DNA of 64,000 nt from Chryseobacterium gleum (GCA_945897805.1 CAMDFX010000001.1:496001-560000); one strand, 5' to 3'; positions 1 through 7,623 are shown, counted from the first letter of the stretch. Program-made: numbers and translations. The notes: generated from the sequence alone by a model not told the origin.

Positions 1-427
1 TGCCAGAATCTTTTGAACCAACTTCAGATAAAACGGTTCTGTATTTTGCCATTTTACTTATCAACTCGCATTTTTCGTCGTGGTTGATGATGATCGAACC
101 GTCAGAAATTTCTGCCAAGTCCAATTTATATTTGTCCAATACGCGCAGGTAATCGTCAAACTTTCCACGGGCAAAAAATGCTTCAAACAACGTTCCTCCA
201 AAATAAGGACGAATGCCATTTTCTGAATAAAGTTTAATTTTTTCTTCCAGATTTTGCGCTACATAAGAAGTACCAAATCCGAATTTTACGACGTCGGTTA
301 AATGTCCATTTGCTTCGATAAAATCCTCAACTTCTCTCAAGCTGAGTCCTTTATCCATCATCATGGTGATTCCTTTGTTTCTGGGTTTTGCAGGTCTTTC
401 TGGAATGTACGGTAATTCGAAATTCAT
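1..427 (-). CDS. comA: Phosphosulfolactate synthase (ComA family), 3' part cut by window edge
   Basis: Reading the minus strand from the ATG at 427 gives an open frame of 142 codons that runs off the window. It begins MNFELPYIPERPAKPRNKG, continues with GITMMMDKGLSL, and has VVKFGFGTSY and GIRPYFGGTLFEAF. These match the TIM-barrel phosphosulfolactate synthase family, which adds sulfite to phosphoenolpyruvate to form (2R)-phospho-3-sulfolactate. In archaea this starts coenzyme M synthesis. Bacteroidota lack coenzyme M, so a role in making the sulfonate head group of capnine-type sulfonolipids is my inference. The TPR gene lies 9 nt upstream of this start (transcribed first), so the two are probably co-transcribed. 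Confidence 0.8.
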   Translation of the reverse strand, partial: MNFELPYIPERPAKPRNKGITMMMDKGLSLREVEDFIEANGHLTDVVKFGFGTSYVAQNLEEKIKLYSENGIRPYFGGTLFEAFFARGKFDDYLRVLDKYKLDLAEISDGSIIINHDEKCELISKMAKYRTVLSEVGSKDSG

Positions 428-436
428 ATTTGTTTG

Positions 437-1840
437 TTAATTTGAGAACAAATCTACTATTTTTTGCTCGTTTTTTAAATTGGGGTAAAGTGAAAAAATT
501 TCTTTCGATTTTTCTTCATCTTCGGCTATGCAATTAATTAGGAGATTGATGGCTTCTTGATTTCGATTTAAAATCCAGTATAAATTTACTTTGATAAGGT
601 CTGTAATTAAAGACAAATTTTCCGGAATTTCCATGTTTTCAATGAAAAGTTTTGCATCCAAAATTCTTTCCAGATCAATCAGAAATTCAATGTAATCGCA
701 AATGATTTCTTCGTTGTTTGGATCCAATTCCATCGCCAACATGTAGGCATTTTCAGCGCTGATCCATTCTTCAATTTTTTCAAAAGCGCCAGCCAAAACG
801 TGGTAAAAACTGCCATTTGTGGGGTCTAAATTGATTGCTTTTTGAATCAAAATAATGCCTTCGTTGGTTTTTCCTTCCAAGTCACTAACAATTCCCAAGC
901 CTAGCCATGCTTCTGGCAATTCTGGAAAAAATTCGATGCTTCGGTGATAATAATGGCGCGCCAATTTGTAATGTCCAAGTTGCTCGTGACATTCGCCGAC
1001 GTAGCACAAAGCCAATCCGTCTTCGCCGTCAAGTTCCATGCATTTTTCAAAATGATCAATTGACAATTGAAATTTATCTTGCGACAAAAAGGCATTTCCT
1101 AAATTGAAATAAGCGGGAGAAAACTCTTCGTTGATCGCAACGCAATATTCGTAAGCCCAAACTGCTTGATCCCAGTTTTCTATCTTTGAATATGCGTTTC
1201 CTAAATTGTACCAAGCTGTGAAAGAATACGGATTTTCGTCAATGAAATTGGAATAACACTGAATCGCTTTGTCGTATTCGTTGATTTGATCATAGCAAAA
1301 TGCAATTTCGTAAATCGCTGCTTCGTTGTTGGGATTGTATTTGATTGCTTCGCTCAATACTTCAATCGCTTGGTTGTATTCGCTTAGATTTTCAAATTCC
1401 ATAGCCAAGTCCAAGAAAATTTCGTCTTTGTCTTCAGGCTCAGAAATTTTCAAAGCTTCTTGAAAAAACTTAATCGCTGTTTTTGAATCGCGCAACTGAC
1501 TGAAAATTGATGCTTTAGTCAACAGAAATTCGCAAGTTGGAAGTTCGATTTTTTCCACTTGAGCCAATAGAGTCAAAGCTTCTTTCAACTGTCCAGCGGC
1601 AGAAATTGCTTGTGCCTTGCGTAACTTGAAAAGCATGTTAAATGGAAAATGTTGCATGCCTCTTTCAGCACATAAATTTGCTTTGTGGTATTGACTGTTA
1701 ATCAAATAGTGATCAATTATTGCTTCCAATCTGTCACTATCAATAAATCCAACCGACTCTCCTTTCAAAGATTGCTCGAATCGTTCCAGGTCTTCGTTGA
1801 AATTACCCTCATAATACTCGTCTTCTTCGTCGTTAAACAT
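437..1840 (-). CDS. Tetratricopeptide repeat protein
   Basis: 467 residues, acidic at the N-terminus (MFNDEEDEYYEGNFNEDLER), then at least nine TPR units from about residue 65 to 400. Typical repeat signatures are visible, such as AWYNLGNAYSKIENWDQAV, AYFNLGNAFLSQDKFQLSI and AWLGLGIVSDLEGKTNEGI. There is no signal peptide or membrane segment, so it should be a cytoplasmic scaffold. TPR proteins bind partner proteins; the partner here cannot be read from sequence. It ends 9 nt before the start of the phosphosulfolactate synthase, which suggests one operon. Confidence 0.9.
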   Translation of the reverse strand: MFNDEEDEYYEGNFNEDLERFEQSLKGESVGFIDSDRLEAIIDHYLINSQYHKANLCAERGMQHFPFNMLFKLRKAQAISAAGQLKEALTLLAQVEKIELPTCEFLLTKASIFSQLRDSKTAIKFFQEALKISEPEDKDEIFLDLAMEFENLSEYNQAIEVLSEAIKYNPNNEAAIYEIAFCYDQINEYDKAIQCYSNFIDENPYSFTAWYNLGNAYSKIENWDQAVWAYEYCVAINEEFSPAYFNLGNAFLSQDKFQLSIDHFEKCMELDGEDGLALCYVGECHEQLGHYKLARHYYHRSIEFFPELPEAWLGLGIVSDLEGKTNEGIILIQKAINLDPTNGSFYHVLAGAFEKIEEWISAENAYMLAMELDPNNEEIICDYIEFLIDLERILDAKLFIENMEIPENLSLITDLIKVNLYWILNRNQEAINLLINCIAEDEEKSKEIFSLYPNLKNEQKIVDLFSN

Positions 1841-2024
1841 AATTTCAACTTTGAATATAAATTTAGGAATAAATTTCGGGCGAAAAAATAAATCGTGGAT
1901 TTCTTTTGGGTTTTGTTGACAAATTTTGGCATTTGGGTGAATTATTAATTATGAATTCAGAATGTAGAATTCAGAATTGGCTTAATTATTTTAGATCAAT
2001 TCATTGGTAAATCAATGATTTATT

Positions 2025-2299
2025 TTAATTCAAAGTTTTTAATAAATATGGATTTTTCAGCGCTTTCTGAACTAATAAATCAACTTTTTTTTGAAATTTT
2101 TTTCTAATGAAAATTTTAGATCGTAGTAATTATCTCCGTAATCAAGAACATCAATTGGTTGAAAATCAACTATTAAATCCACATCACTTCCGCTATTAAA
2201 TTTATCATTTAACACAGAATCAAATGCATACAAAGACTTAATATTGTGTGCTTTGCATAATTCAGTGATCGTTTTTATATGATTTTCTACAAAGTTCAT
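2025..2299 (-). pseudogene. Frameshifted MNT-type nucleotidyltransferase
   Basis: The intact part is 75 codons starting MNFVENHIKTITELCKAH and containing the metal-binding motif SDVDLIVDF of minimal nucleotidyltransferases. The usual FGS of the GS(x)nDxD motif reads FDS, so a key glycine is already lost. After FSLEKNFKKK the frame ends at TAG within a run of eight A residues (2087-2094 region). Adding one A restores KKKVDLLVQKALKNPYLLKT and a natural TAA at 2025-2027, which is what the family looks like. MNT proteins usually pair with HEPN partners as antitoxins (AMPylators); no HEPN gene is adjacent. It is probably a decayed gene, although slippage on the A tract could switch it. Confidence 0.75.
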
Positions 2300-2409
2300 T
2301 TACCGATATGTTATGAAAAAATAGATTCATGTGTATCGGTAGAATTTTTGAAAATCGGATTTATTTGTCAAATTGGAAATCATGTTAAATTTCTACTCGA
2401 ATAATTTTT

Positions 2410-2417
2410 TAGTTTTG
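2410..2417 (+). promoter_or_regulatory. Putative -7 promoter box (TAGTTTTG)
   Basis: Matches the Bacteroidota TANNTTTG element and lies 8 nt before the ATG of the acyltransferase. No good TTTG -33 element is visible at the expected distance (TTTC near 2391 is the nearest). The transcript would have a leader of only a few nucleotides. Confidence 0.45.
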
Positions 2418-2425
2418 CGGTTAAT

Positions 2426-3400
2426 ATGAAAGAAAAAGGGACAATTCACAGTTTGACTTGGTTGCGGGCATTGGCGGCTTTGCTGGTCTGTTTGTTTCAT
2501 TTCAGGGCGTATATTTGGCACGATGAAAACCCAAATATATTTGTTAAATCAATGAATTACGGATATTTAGGTGTAATCATGTTTTTTGTGATTTCGGGAT
2601 TTGTCATTCCTTATTCGATGTATGTCAAAAATTATCAATTTAAATATTTTTTTCGATTTTTGCTGAAAAGAACCATTCGAATAGAGCCTCCTTACATCAT
2701 TTTTATTTTTCTTTTGATGCTTGTCAATTATTACACGATGGTCTATTTATGGGGCATGCCGTATCCTACAACGATCAAGCAGTTTTTTCTAAATATTACT
2801 TATTTGGCTCCTTTTTTCAAAGTGGAATGGATCAATATTATCTTTTGGACCTTGGCAGTTGAATTTCAGTTTTACATTCTTACAGGTTTGATTTACAATG
2901 CTTTTTTAAATAAAACGCTTTACAAATTCATTGCTTTTGCCACATTGCTTGCTTTGGGATTTTTGGTTCCTAGCAGCTATCAAACGGTATTGAATTATTA
3001 CATTTATTTCATTATTGGTTTCCAGACTTTTATGTATTACACCAAGCAAATTAAAAGCCTAGAATTTTTACTAACAATGCTCTTTTCTGTGGCCTTTATT
3101 GTCATTTTCAAGGAATGGGAAGCATTGCCTTTGATTGCAATTACGGTGCTCGCCATTTTGTATTTTAATTATGAACACAAAATCGCCACTTTTTTAGGAA
3201 ACATTTCTTTTTCACTGTATTTATCGCATGGCTTGGTGGGCGGAAATATCGTAATTTTTACCAAAGCCGAGATGTCTAAAACGGTATTGTTGATTTATAT
3301 TTTGTTTAACGCAATTGCGTTTGCCGCTGTATATTATTATGTTGTTGAGCGGACTTTTTTGAGGCTTTCTAAGGGGGTGAAGTATTCGAAAAAGGAGTGA
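2426..3400 (+). CDS. Acyltransferase 3 family membrane protein (OafA/NodX type)
   Basis: 324 residues, very hydrophobic, with about ten predicted membrane helices. The N-terminal signature SLTWLRALAALLVCLFHF carries the conserved R and H of acyltransferase family 3, and LGVIMFFVISGFVI is the typical second-helix motif. RTIRIEPPYI matches the conserved R-(I/L)-P loop region. These integral inner-membrane enzymes transfer acyl groups, often acetyl, to sugars of surface polysaccharides, lipids or peptidoglycan. It stands alone, with no polysaccharide genes nearby, so the substrate is unknown. Confidence 0.85.
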   Translation: MKEKGTIHSLTWLRALAALLVCLFHFRAYIWHDENPNIFVKSMNYGYLGVIMFFVISGFVIPYSMYVKNYQFKYFFRFLLKRTIRIEPPYIIFIFLLMLVNYYTMVYLWGMPYPTTIKQFFLNITYLAPFFKVEWINIIFWTLAVEFQFYILTGLIYNAFLNKTLYKFIAFATLLALGFLVPSSYQTVLNYYIYFIIGFQTFMYYTKQIKSLEFLLTMLFSVAFIVIFKEWEALPLIAITVLAILYFNYEHKIATFLGNISFSLYLSHGLVGGNIVIFTKAEMSKTVLLIYILFNAIAFAAVYYYVVERTFLRLSKGVKYSKKE

Positions 3401-3546
3401 AGTGACCATACCGAAGTGCACACCCCACTTTTAACTTTTAACTTTTCCTCCTTCCCATGCGTTAAAAAATCGCCAATTTTAAAACAAATAAAAGAACACG
3501 TACCCTATTGCCCATTGTCTAATTCCCATTACCTATTTCCCCCGCC

Positions 3547-3660
3547 GCACTAAGCCTGTCGCGTCGCACTGAGCCTGTCACGTCGCACTAAGCCTGTCGC
3601 GTCGCACTAAGCCTGTCGCGTCGCACTGAGCTTGTCGCGTCGCACTGAGCCTGTCGAAGT
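3547..3660. repeat. Six tandem copies of a 19-bp repeat
   Basis: The motif GCAC(T)(A/G)AGC(C/T)TGTCGCGTC recurs at 3547, 3566, 3585, 3604, 3623 and 3642, exactly 19 bp apart. On the minus strand the unit reads approximately CGACAGGCTCAGTGCGACG. The last three copies overlap the 3' end of the methylase remnant and encode its final ~17 residues. The unit is more GC-rich than the flanking DNA. Similar short elements occur as dispersed intergenic repeats in Bacteroidota genomes (general knowledge, not checked here). Confidence 0.9.
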
Positions 3661-4566
3661 GCCTTTCGTAAACAAATCTGCCGTATACTTCTCATACAAT
3701 TCAAACAAAAATACCATTCTATTCGCCTCACTTGTAAATGCTTGTGGTCTGTATGCCAAATCTACTGCCTTGTCTAGCTCATTGTGCGCTTTTACCAATA
3801 TTGGTGGCATTGTTAACGGATCATACAAATCAGCAAGTGAACTGTTAGGAAATTGTAGCCGCGCCTCCAATACTTTTTGTGCCGCCGTTTCTATCGCTTT
3901 TTCCTGCTTTGCGCTTGGGTTTTCTGGCCATGGATAATTGTTGTAAACAATGTCTTTTGAATATCTAAAACGACTCTCTAATCGGCCGCAAACAGTTTTT
4001 ACCCAAGCCATGTGCATGGTTGACATTAATACTCCAAAGTGGAATAAGTTACCATTTGGGATTGTTTGAACAGTAACTGCCGGTATTAATTCTTTGTTCG
4101 CATATACAATGGGAATATATTTTCTGTTTTCACTAGTTGTAATTGGTATAGCAATATAGTTATCAGGATTATTTAAATCCCTAAACTGTGAAGCTCTATC
4201 TGCTAATCTCTTAGTGCCTTTATCATTTGCATTTAATCTTGCTTCTTTTACTTGCTTTATTCTATCTAATACAAATGGCAATGATTTTAATTCGTTCGGC
4301 TCAATATCAATTAGCCATAAACACCATCTTTTTTTGTTGTAAATTAGTTCAATAGCACCTAAAAGAATTTTAAACCATTTTTCCGAATTTGGTTCTTTAG
4401 CAATAAATGCAGATTTTTCCTCTTCAGTGAAAATTAAAAAACCACTGTCTAAAGCAATATTTCCAAAACTCATTTTAGGAACATTGCAAAGGGGATTTGT
4501 CCGTTTTGTAATTAAAATATCTTTCGCATCAACTAAGTATGGATTGATAATCCTTTGTATGAGCAA
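3607..4566 (-). pseudogene. C-terminal remnant of an MmeI-like DNA methyltransferase / type IIG restriction enzyme
   Basis: 319 codons are open, matching only the target-recognition and C-terminal helical domains of MmeI-like enzymes. Visible signatures are INPYLVDAKDILI near the start, KKRWCLWLIDIEP, KQVKEARLNAND, HMAWVKTVCGRLESRFRYS and the C-terminal DKAVDLAYRPQAF...EANRMVFLFELYEKYTADLF. Full-length members are about 900 residues. The nuclease, helical connector and methyltransferase (NPPY) regions are missing and are not found upstream. The tail beyond TADLF is encoded by the 19-bp repeat array. It is almost certainly an inactive remnant left by a deletion whose junction lies near 4545-4560. 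Confidence 0.8.
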
Positions 4567-4738
4567 ATAGTTTCGCAGTCTTCCGATTCAGGTCGAAATC
4601 CTTTTTCCCAATGGGTAAGAAAGTCTTTCTCTTCAACTTTATCTTTTCCAATTTTCCTGACAAATTCACTAGTCGCATCTTTTGCTATTTTTGATAAGCA
4701 GTCACAATTGGTTTCACATTTATATTTTCAAAGGTCAT
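4533..4738 (-). pseudogene. Fragment of a second, unidentified gene fused at the deletion junction
   Basis: From ATG at 4738 the minus strand reads MTFE; one added A is then needed to enter a frame that stays open as KCETNCDCLSKIAKDATSEF, then VRKIGKDKVEEKDFLTHWEK, GFRPESEDCETICSYKGLSI, before a TAG at 4533. The charged composition and clean frame look like real protein. It stops abruptly where the frame of the methylase remnant takes over. I do not recognise the family. I read it as the 5' part of a gene whose remainder was lost in the same deletion that removed the methylase N-terminus. Confidence 0.4.
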
Positions 4739-4740
4739 AG

Positions 4741-4892
4741 AGTTTTTTTTGTTCCTTACGATATCTTTCTCGAACGTGTAGTACCAGTTTCAATAAAAAG
4801 ATCTATTGACTACAAAGCTATTCATTTAGTTTAAGTAATGAACCGAATTTTAAATTCATTACCCTAAAAATCAAATATTTACAAACTTTCTT
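4741..4892. other. Non-coding stretch before repeat copy A
   Basis: AT-rich DNA with stops in all frames. Together with repeat copy A it forms the 363-bp gap between the gene fragment at 4533-4738 and the HEPN-like gene. I see no promoter or RNA signature I would defend. Confidence 0.5.
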
Positions 4893-5050
4893 CTTAGTTG
4901 ATAAAGTTGCAAATAAATTGTTAAGCTTTGGTACGAGTGAGTTTCTCGTGGAATTAAACGCGCAAATTTTAACTACAATTCAGCTGAATAAAATTTGCTG
5001 CTTTCGAAATTAGTGCCACAAAAAAAAGCGATTCATGAATGAACCACTTT
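4893..5050. repeat. Intergenic repeat, copy A, with terminator hairpin
   Basis: First of three diverged copies (A here, B at 6133-6290, C at 7424-7585). Shared blocks include TTAGTTGATAAAG, ACGAGTGA, CGCAAATTTTAACTACAATT, GCTGAATAAAATTTGCTGC and AAAAAAAGCGATTCA. Inside, GCAAATTTT and AAAATTTGC form a 9-bp inverted repeat around the palindrome ATTCAGCTGAAT. The last part (5025-5050) forms a hairpin that, read on the minus strand, is followed by a T run. It lies 54 nt after the stop of the HEPN-like gene and should terminate its transcript. Confidence 0.8.
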
Positions 5051-5103
5051 TCTTAGTTTTCTTGTGATCTAGAAATACATAAATCTATGTATTTAGTAGC
5101 GTT

Positions 5104-5505
5104 TTATTTAGGAACTTTCTTATCAACATCAGAAACACTTATGATTTTATCAAGTTCTCTCACTGCTTTGTCTGAAAGAACCGAGTTTACATCATAATTG
5201 GAATATCTTGCATGGTGGCATTCTTTGATAAGAAAGTTATATTGATCATGAAATTGATTTAAAAACTTACCTACAAGAATACTTCTGGATTGATGTATAC
5301 TTTCAGCCTTAATAAAACTATGAGCTTGTCCTATGTTATTGAATTTTAATCCTTCAGAATATTCTAGCGGAAATAATAGGTGGTCAATAAAATGAATTGC
5401 TGAATAAAAAGCAGTTGTTATAACCCAATCATTGCATTTTATATCATTTTGTAAATACAATTTATCACAAACAATTTTATTGTGTTTTCCATGACTTCTT
5501 CGCAT
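5104..5505 (-). CDS. HEPN-like domain protein
   Basis: 133 residues, helical. The arrangement SHGKHNK..., NDWVITTAFYSAIHFIDHLL, AHSFIKAESIHQSR and ECHHARYSNYD fits a family of small HEPN-like proteins whose hallmark is W-x(3)-A-(F/Y)-Y-S-A-x-H followed by a late ARY. HEPN proteins are often RNases or nucleotidyltransferase-associated partners in toxin-antitoxin and defence modules. A canonical C-terminal R-x(4-6)-H catalytic motif is not evident, so RNase activity is uncertain. The ATG directly abuts the TAA of the upstream gene, so the two are translated from one mRNA. Confidence 0.55.
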   Translation of the reverse strand: MRRSHGKHNKIVCDKLYLQNDIKCNDWVITTAFYSAIHFIDHLLFPLEYSEGLKFNNIGQAHSFIKAESIHQSRSILVGKFLNQFHDQYNFLIKECHHARYSNYDVNSVLSDKAVRELDKIISVSDVDKKVPK

Positions 5506-6003
5506 TTAGTACAACTTTGAGTTAGAAATTAAATCATAAGCCCAAGAGTATCCATCCTCATTAATTAATTCAATATTTAGCGATTTTGAATCATTTAAAA
5601 ATCCAATTTGAATATTTGTTCCTAAATCAAAAAAGCTTAACTCTATTTTCGAGGATAAAGAATATGCTTTATCCAAAAAGGTTTCATTTAAGTAGGTATC
5701 TTCTTTGACAGCAAATAAAACGGAAGTGCCTTTTATTGAGTTATTAATGAATAACTTATTAAGAATATATTTTTCAGTAAACAAGTCTTTAACAATTTCG
5801 TCAATCGCTTCGGTTGCTTTTTTTATATTTTCGTGGTATTTTGATTTAACTGAAGAAATCAGCTCTTTCTTACCCGCTTCTTTACCTTTTTGAAATGAGT
5901 CCACAATAAAATCAAATGAATAGTAGCCCTCTTTAGGATTGAATACTACCTCATCAGGACGAGTTGCTGCCCAATCTTTAATAATTTCAATTATTTCAGA
6001 CAT
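5506..6003 (-). CDS. Unknown protein, first gene of the HEPN-like operon
   Basis: 165 residues, starting MSEIIEIIKDWAATRPDEVV. The middle is a charged helical stretch (about 33-75, rich in K and E, possibly coiled coil). The last 75 residues alternate strand-like segments (SVLFAVKEDTYLN, IELSFFDLGTNIQIGFLN, LNIELINEDGYSW). I do not recognise the family. Its TAA is immediately followed by the ATG of the HEPN-like gene. That zero-gap pairing suggests a two-protein module, possibly toxin-antitoxin-like, but this rests on arrangement only. Confidence 0.7.
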   Translation of the reverse strand: MSEIIEIIKDWAATRPDEVVFNPKEGYYSFDFIVDSFQKGKEAGKKELISSVKSKYHENIKKATEAIDEIVKDLFTEKYILNKLFINNSIKGTSVLFAVKEDTYLNETFLDKAYSLSSKIELSFFDLGTNIQIGFLNDSKSLNIELINEDGYSWAYDLISNSKLY

Positions 6004-6132
6004 ATAAATGTTGGATTGGTGATATTTTCAATTTGGAACATATTTATTTTCATAAAGTTAATCATTTACTTCATGCGATTAATCAATTTTCAATTTATTC
6101 ACACGAAAAAATAAGCATTTATAAATCATTTT

Positions 6133-6290
6133 GTTAGTTGATGAAGTCGTAAATGATTCGTTACGCATTATCACGAGTGACTTCCAAGCAATATTAAACG
6201 TGCAAATTTTAACTACAATTTAGCTGAATAAAATTTGCTGCTTTCAAAAATAAATGCCGTAAAAAAAGCGATTCAAGAATGAACCGCTTT
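6133..6290. repeat. Intergenic repeat, copy B, with terminator hairpin
   Basis: Second copy of the repeat family; closest to copy A across CGTGCAAATTTTAACTACA and GCTGAATAAAATTTGCTGC. The hairpin AAAGCGATTC / GAACCGCTTT (6265-6290) has one mismatch and, on the minus strand, runs into T residues. It lies 24 nt after the stop of the membrane-protein gene at 6315 and 130 nt upstream of the start at 6003. It fills most of the 311-bp gap 6004-6314; the rest shows nothing else. Confidence 0.8.
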
Positions 6291-6314
6291 TCTTAATTAT
6301 TTAAAACTCTTATT

Positions 6315-6893
6315 TTAATTCTTTCTTGTATTGTTGGCAATTGAAGAAAGTGCTCTAAATTGCTCTGCAAGAAATCTTGACACAACGATAATTAAAAAGC
6401 CATAAATAGGCATTAAAATAACAGCAAGAAAACCAGTTTCCAAAAAAGGAAGTCCTATTAACCTACCAAAGTAATAGCCTTCATCTCCTACAATAACTGT
6501 CGTTAGCAAAGCAACTGAAAACCCAACAATACCTATCCAAGTTCCAATCCATTCACCCAAGGTTTGAATAAAATGCGAAAAAACTGGTGTTGCAACAAAT
6601 TCGTCTCCTTCCAAGGATGTAGCTATTACTTTTGATTTTCTATCCCACCACAATTGAAAACTAAGCCAACCTGCAAAAGCTAATATTATCCAAACAAGCA
6701 GGAATGCAATTACAAATTTTGTAGGTGCTTCAAAAATATTATTATCAATGGTTTGATATAAAATAAAAATAGGCAGTAATAAATTTAGTATTGCCAACAA
6801 AACGTATAACCAACTGAATGGTTTACGATAAAGATGCCCTTTGTCAATAAAAGACAAGTAAGGTTTGATGAATGTGAAAAATTTGTTATCCAT
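6315..6893 (-). CDS. Four-helix membrane protein of unknown function
   Basis: 192 residues from the ATG at 6893. A longer frame from 6968 exists, but its first 25 residues (METRDHSKNGATPKSHKSRK) are unlike a natural start, and MDNKFFTFIKPYLSFIDKG is the more usual beginning for such proteins. Membrane segments lie near residues 27-47, 62-85, 115-140 and 150-172. Landmarks are RKPFSWLYVLLAILNLLLPI, WLSFQLWWDRKS, EGDEFVATPVFSHF and FRALSSIANNTRKN. It looks like a conserved inner-membrane protein with no known role. A terminator in repeat copy B follows it. Confidence 0.7.
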   Translation of the reverse strand: MDNKFFTFIKPYLSFIDKGHLYRKPFSWLYVLLAILNLLLPIFILYQTIDNNIFEAPTKFVIAFLLVWIILAFAGWLSFQLWWDRKSKVIATSLEGDEFVATPVFSHFIQTLGEWIGTWIGIVGFSVALLTTVIVGDEGYYFGRLIGLPFLETGFLAVILMPIYGFLIIVVSRFLAEQFRALSSIANNTRKN

Positions 6894-7317
6894 AATTATT
6901 ATTTTATGTTTCCTACTCTTATGGCTTTTCGGTGTCGCCCCGTTTTTCGAGTGGTCTCTGGTCTCCACTGTTTTTTAATAATATTTTTATTAGTAATAAT
7001 TGTTGTCAATATCTGTCAAATGCAACTGGCTTTTGCTTGTATAATTTAGTTACGTTTATTATGGATAATATACGTAACGATTATTTAAACGCAAGCACTT
7101 ATGCTCCTAATTCATTTGGTATCAATATCTTTTTAACACTTCAAAAGCCAAGCACAAAAAGAAAATCTTACCCCTTATGCGCATCATAAAATTGATTAAA
7201 ATAAATGAATTTACGAACCAAATCTAATAAATTTTTCCAATTAACCAATCAAAATTCAAATTATTTAGATTAGAAATGATACCATTCACCAATTTATTTT
7301 AGTCCAATCAAAAACCA
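6894..7317. other. Intergenic region without a supportable gene
   Basis: Short open frames on both strands are interrupted and lack protein-like composition. A G/C-richer patch (GTCGCCCCG at about 6934, and AGTGG/CCACT arms near 6950-6970) stands out from the AT-rich flanks and could be debris of past insertion. No promoter is evident beyond what the membrane gene would need. Confidence 0.4.
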
Positions 7318-7410
7318 GTATAATGCCGATATAGTTTGACCACGGAGTCGCACCGCAGGTAATATAGTCCAGTTCATTGGACTATATTGAAAACATAATC
7401 GGTATAAAAC
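7318..7410. repeat. Long imperfect palindrome (structured site)
   Basis: An 11-bp perfect stem, AATATAGTCCA (7361-7371) and TGGACTATATT (7378-7388), closes a 6-nt loop. Outer arms GTATAATGCCGATATAG (7318-7334) and CATAATCGGTATAAAAC (7394-7410) are partly complementary, with the CCGAT/ATCGG core paired. About 26 nt of GC-rich sequence (GACCACGGAGTCGCACCGC) is inserted on the left side only. The bulged, asymmetric fold resembles folded recombination sites such as attC, but I do not see clear GTT/AAC recombination boxes at the ends. Confidence 0.6.
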
Positions 7411-7423
7411 AATAATCATCCAG

Positions 7424-7585
7424 GTTGTGAATTGGTAAAGTTGCAAATAAATTGTGAAGCTCTGTCACGAGTAACTTTCGCATGGAATTGAGCGCGCAAA
7501 TTTTCACTATAAATTTAGATGAATAAAAATTGATCTTTTCAAAATAAACGCCACAAAAAAAAGCGATTCAAAAATGAATCGCTTT
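7424..7585. repeat. Intergenic repeat, copy C, serving as typA terminator
   Basis: Third and most diverged copy. Shared blocks are TAAAGTTGCAAATAAATTGT, CACGAGTAACTTTCGCATGG, GAGCGCGCAAATTTT and the hairpin. Here the hairpin is a perfect 10-bp stem, AAAGCGATTC (7560-7569) with GAATCGCTTT (7576-7585), followed on the minus strand by a run of T. It sits 38 nt beyond the typA stop, and is a convincing intrinsic terminator for typA. Confidence 0.8.
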
Positions 7586-7623
7586 CCCTAATATTCCAGT
7601 AATCTAATTATCCAATTATCCAA

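Noticed and set aside
6833-7189. Overlapping plus-strand frames of 60-85 codons opposite and beside the membrane-protein gene
   Set aside because: They lack protein-like composition, overlap the real gene on the other strand or cross the intergenic repeats, and have no start context.
4893-7585. Classical integron attC array for the three repeats
   Set aside because: The repeats lack the usual terminal GTT/AAC recombination boxes and no integron integrase is in the window; I keep only the cassette-like layout as an observation.
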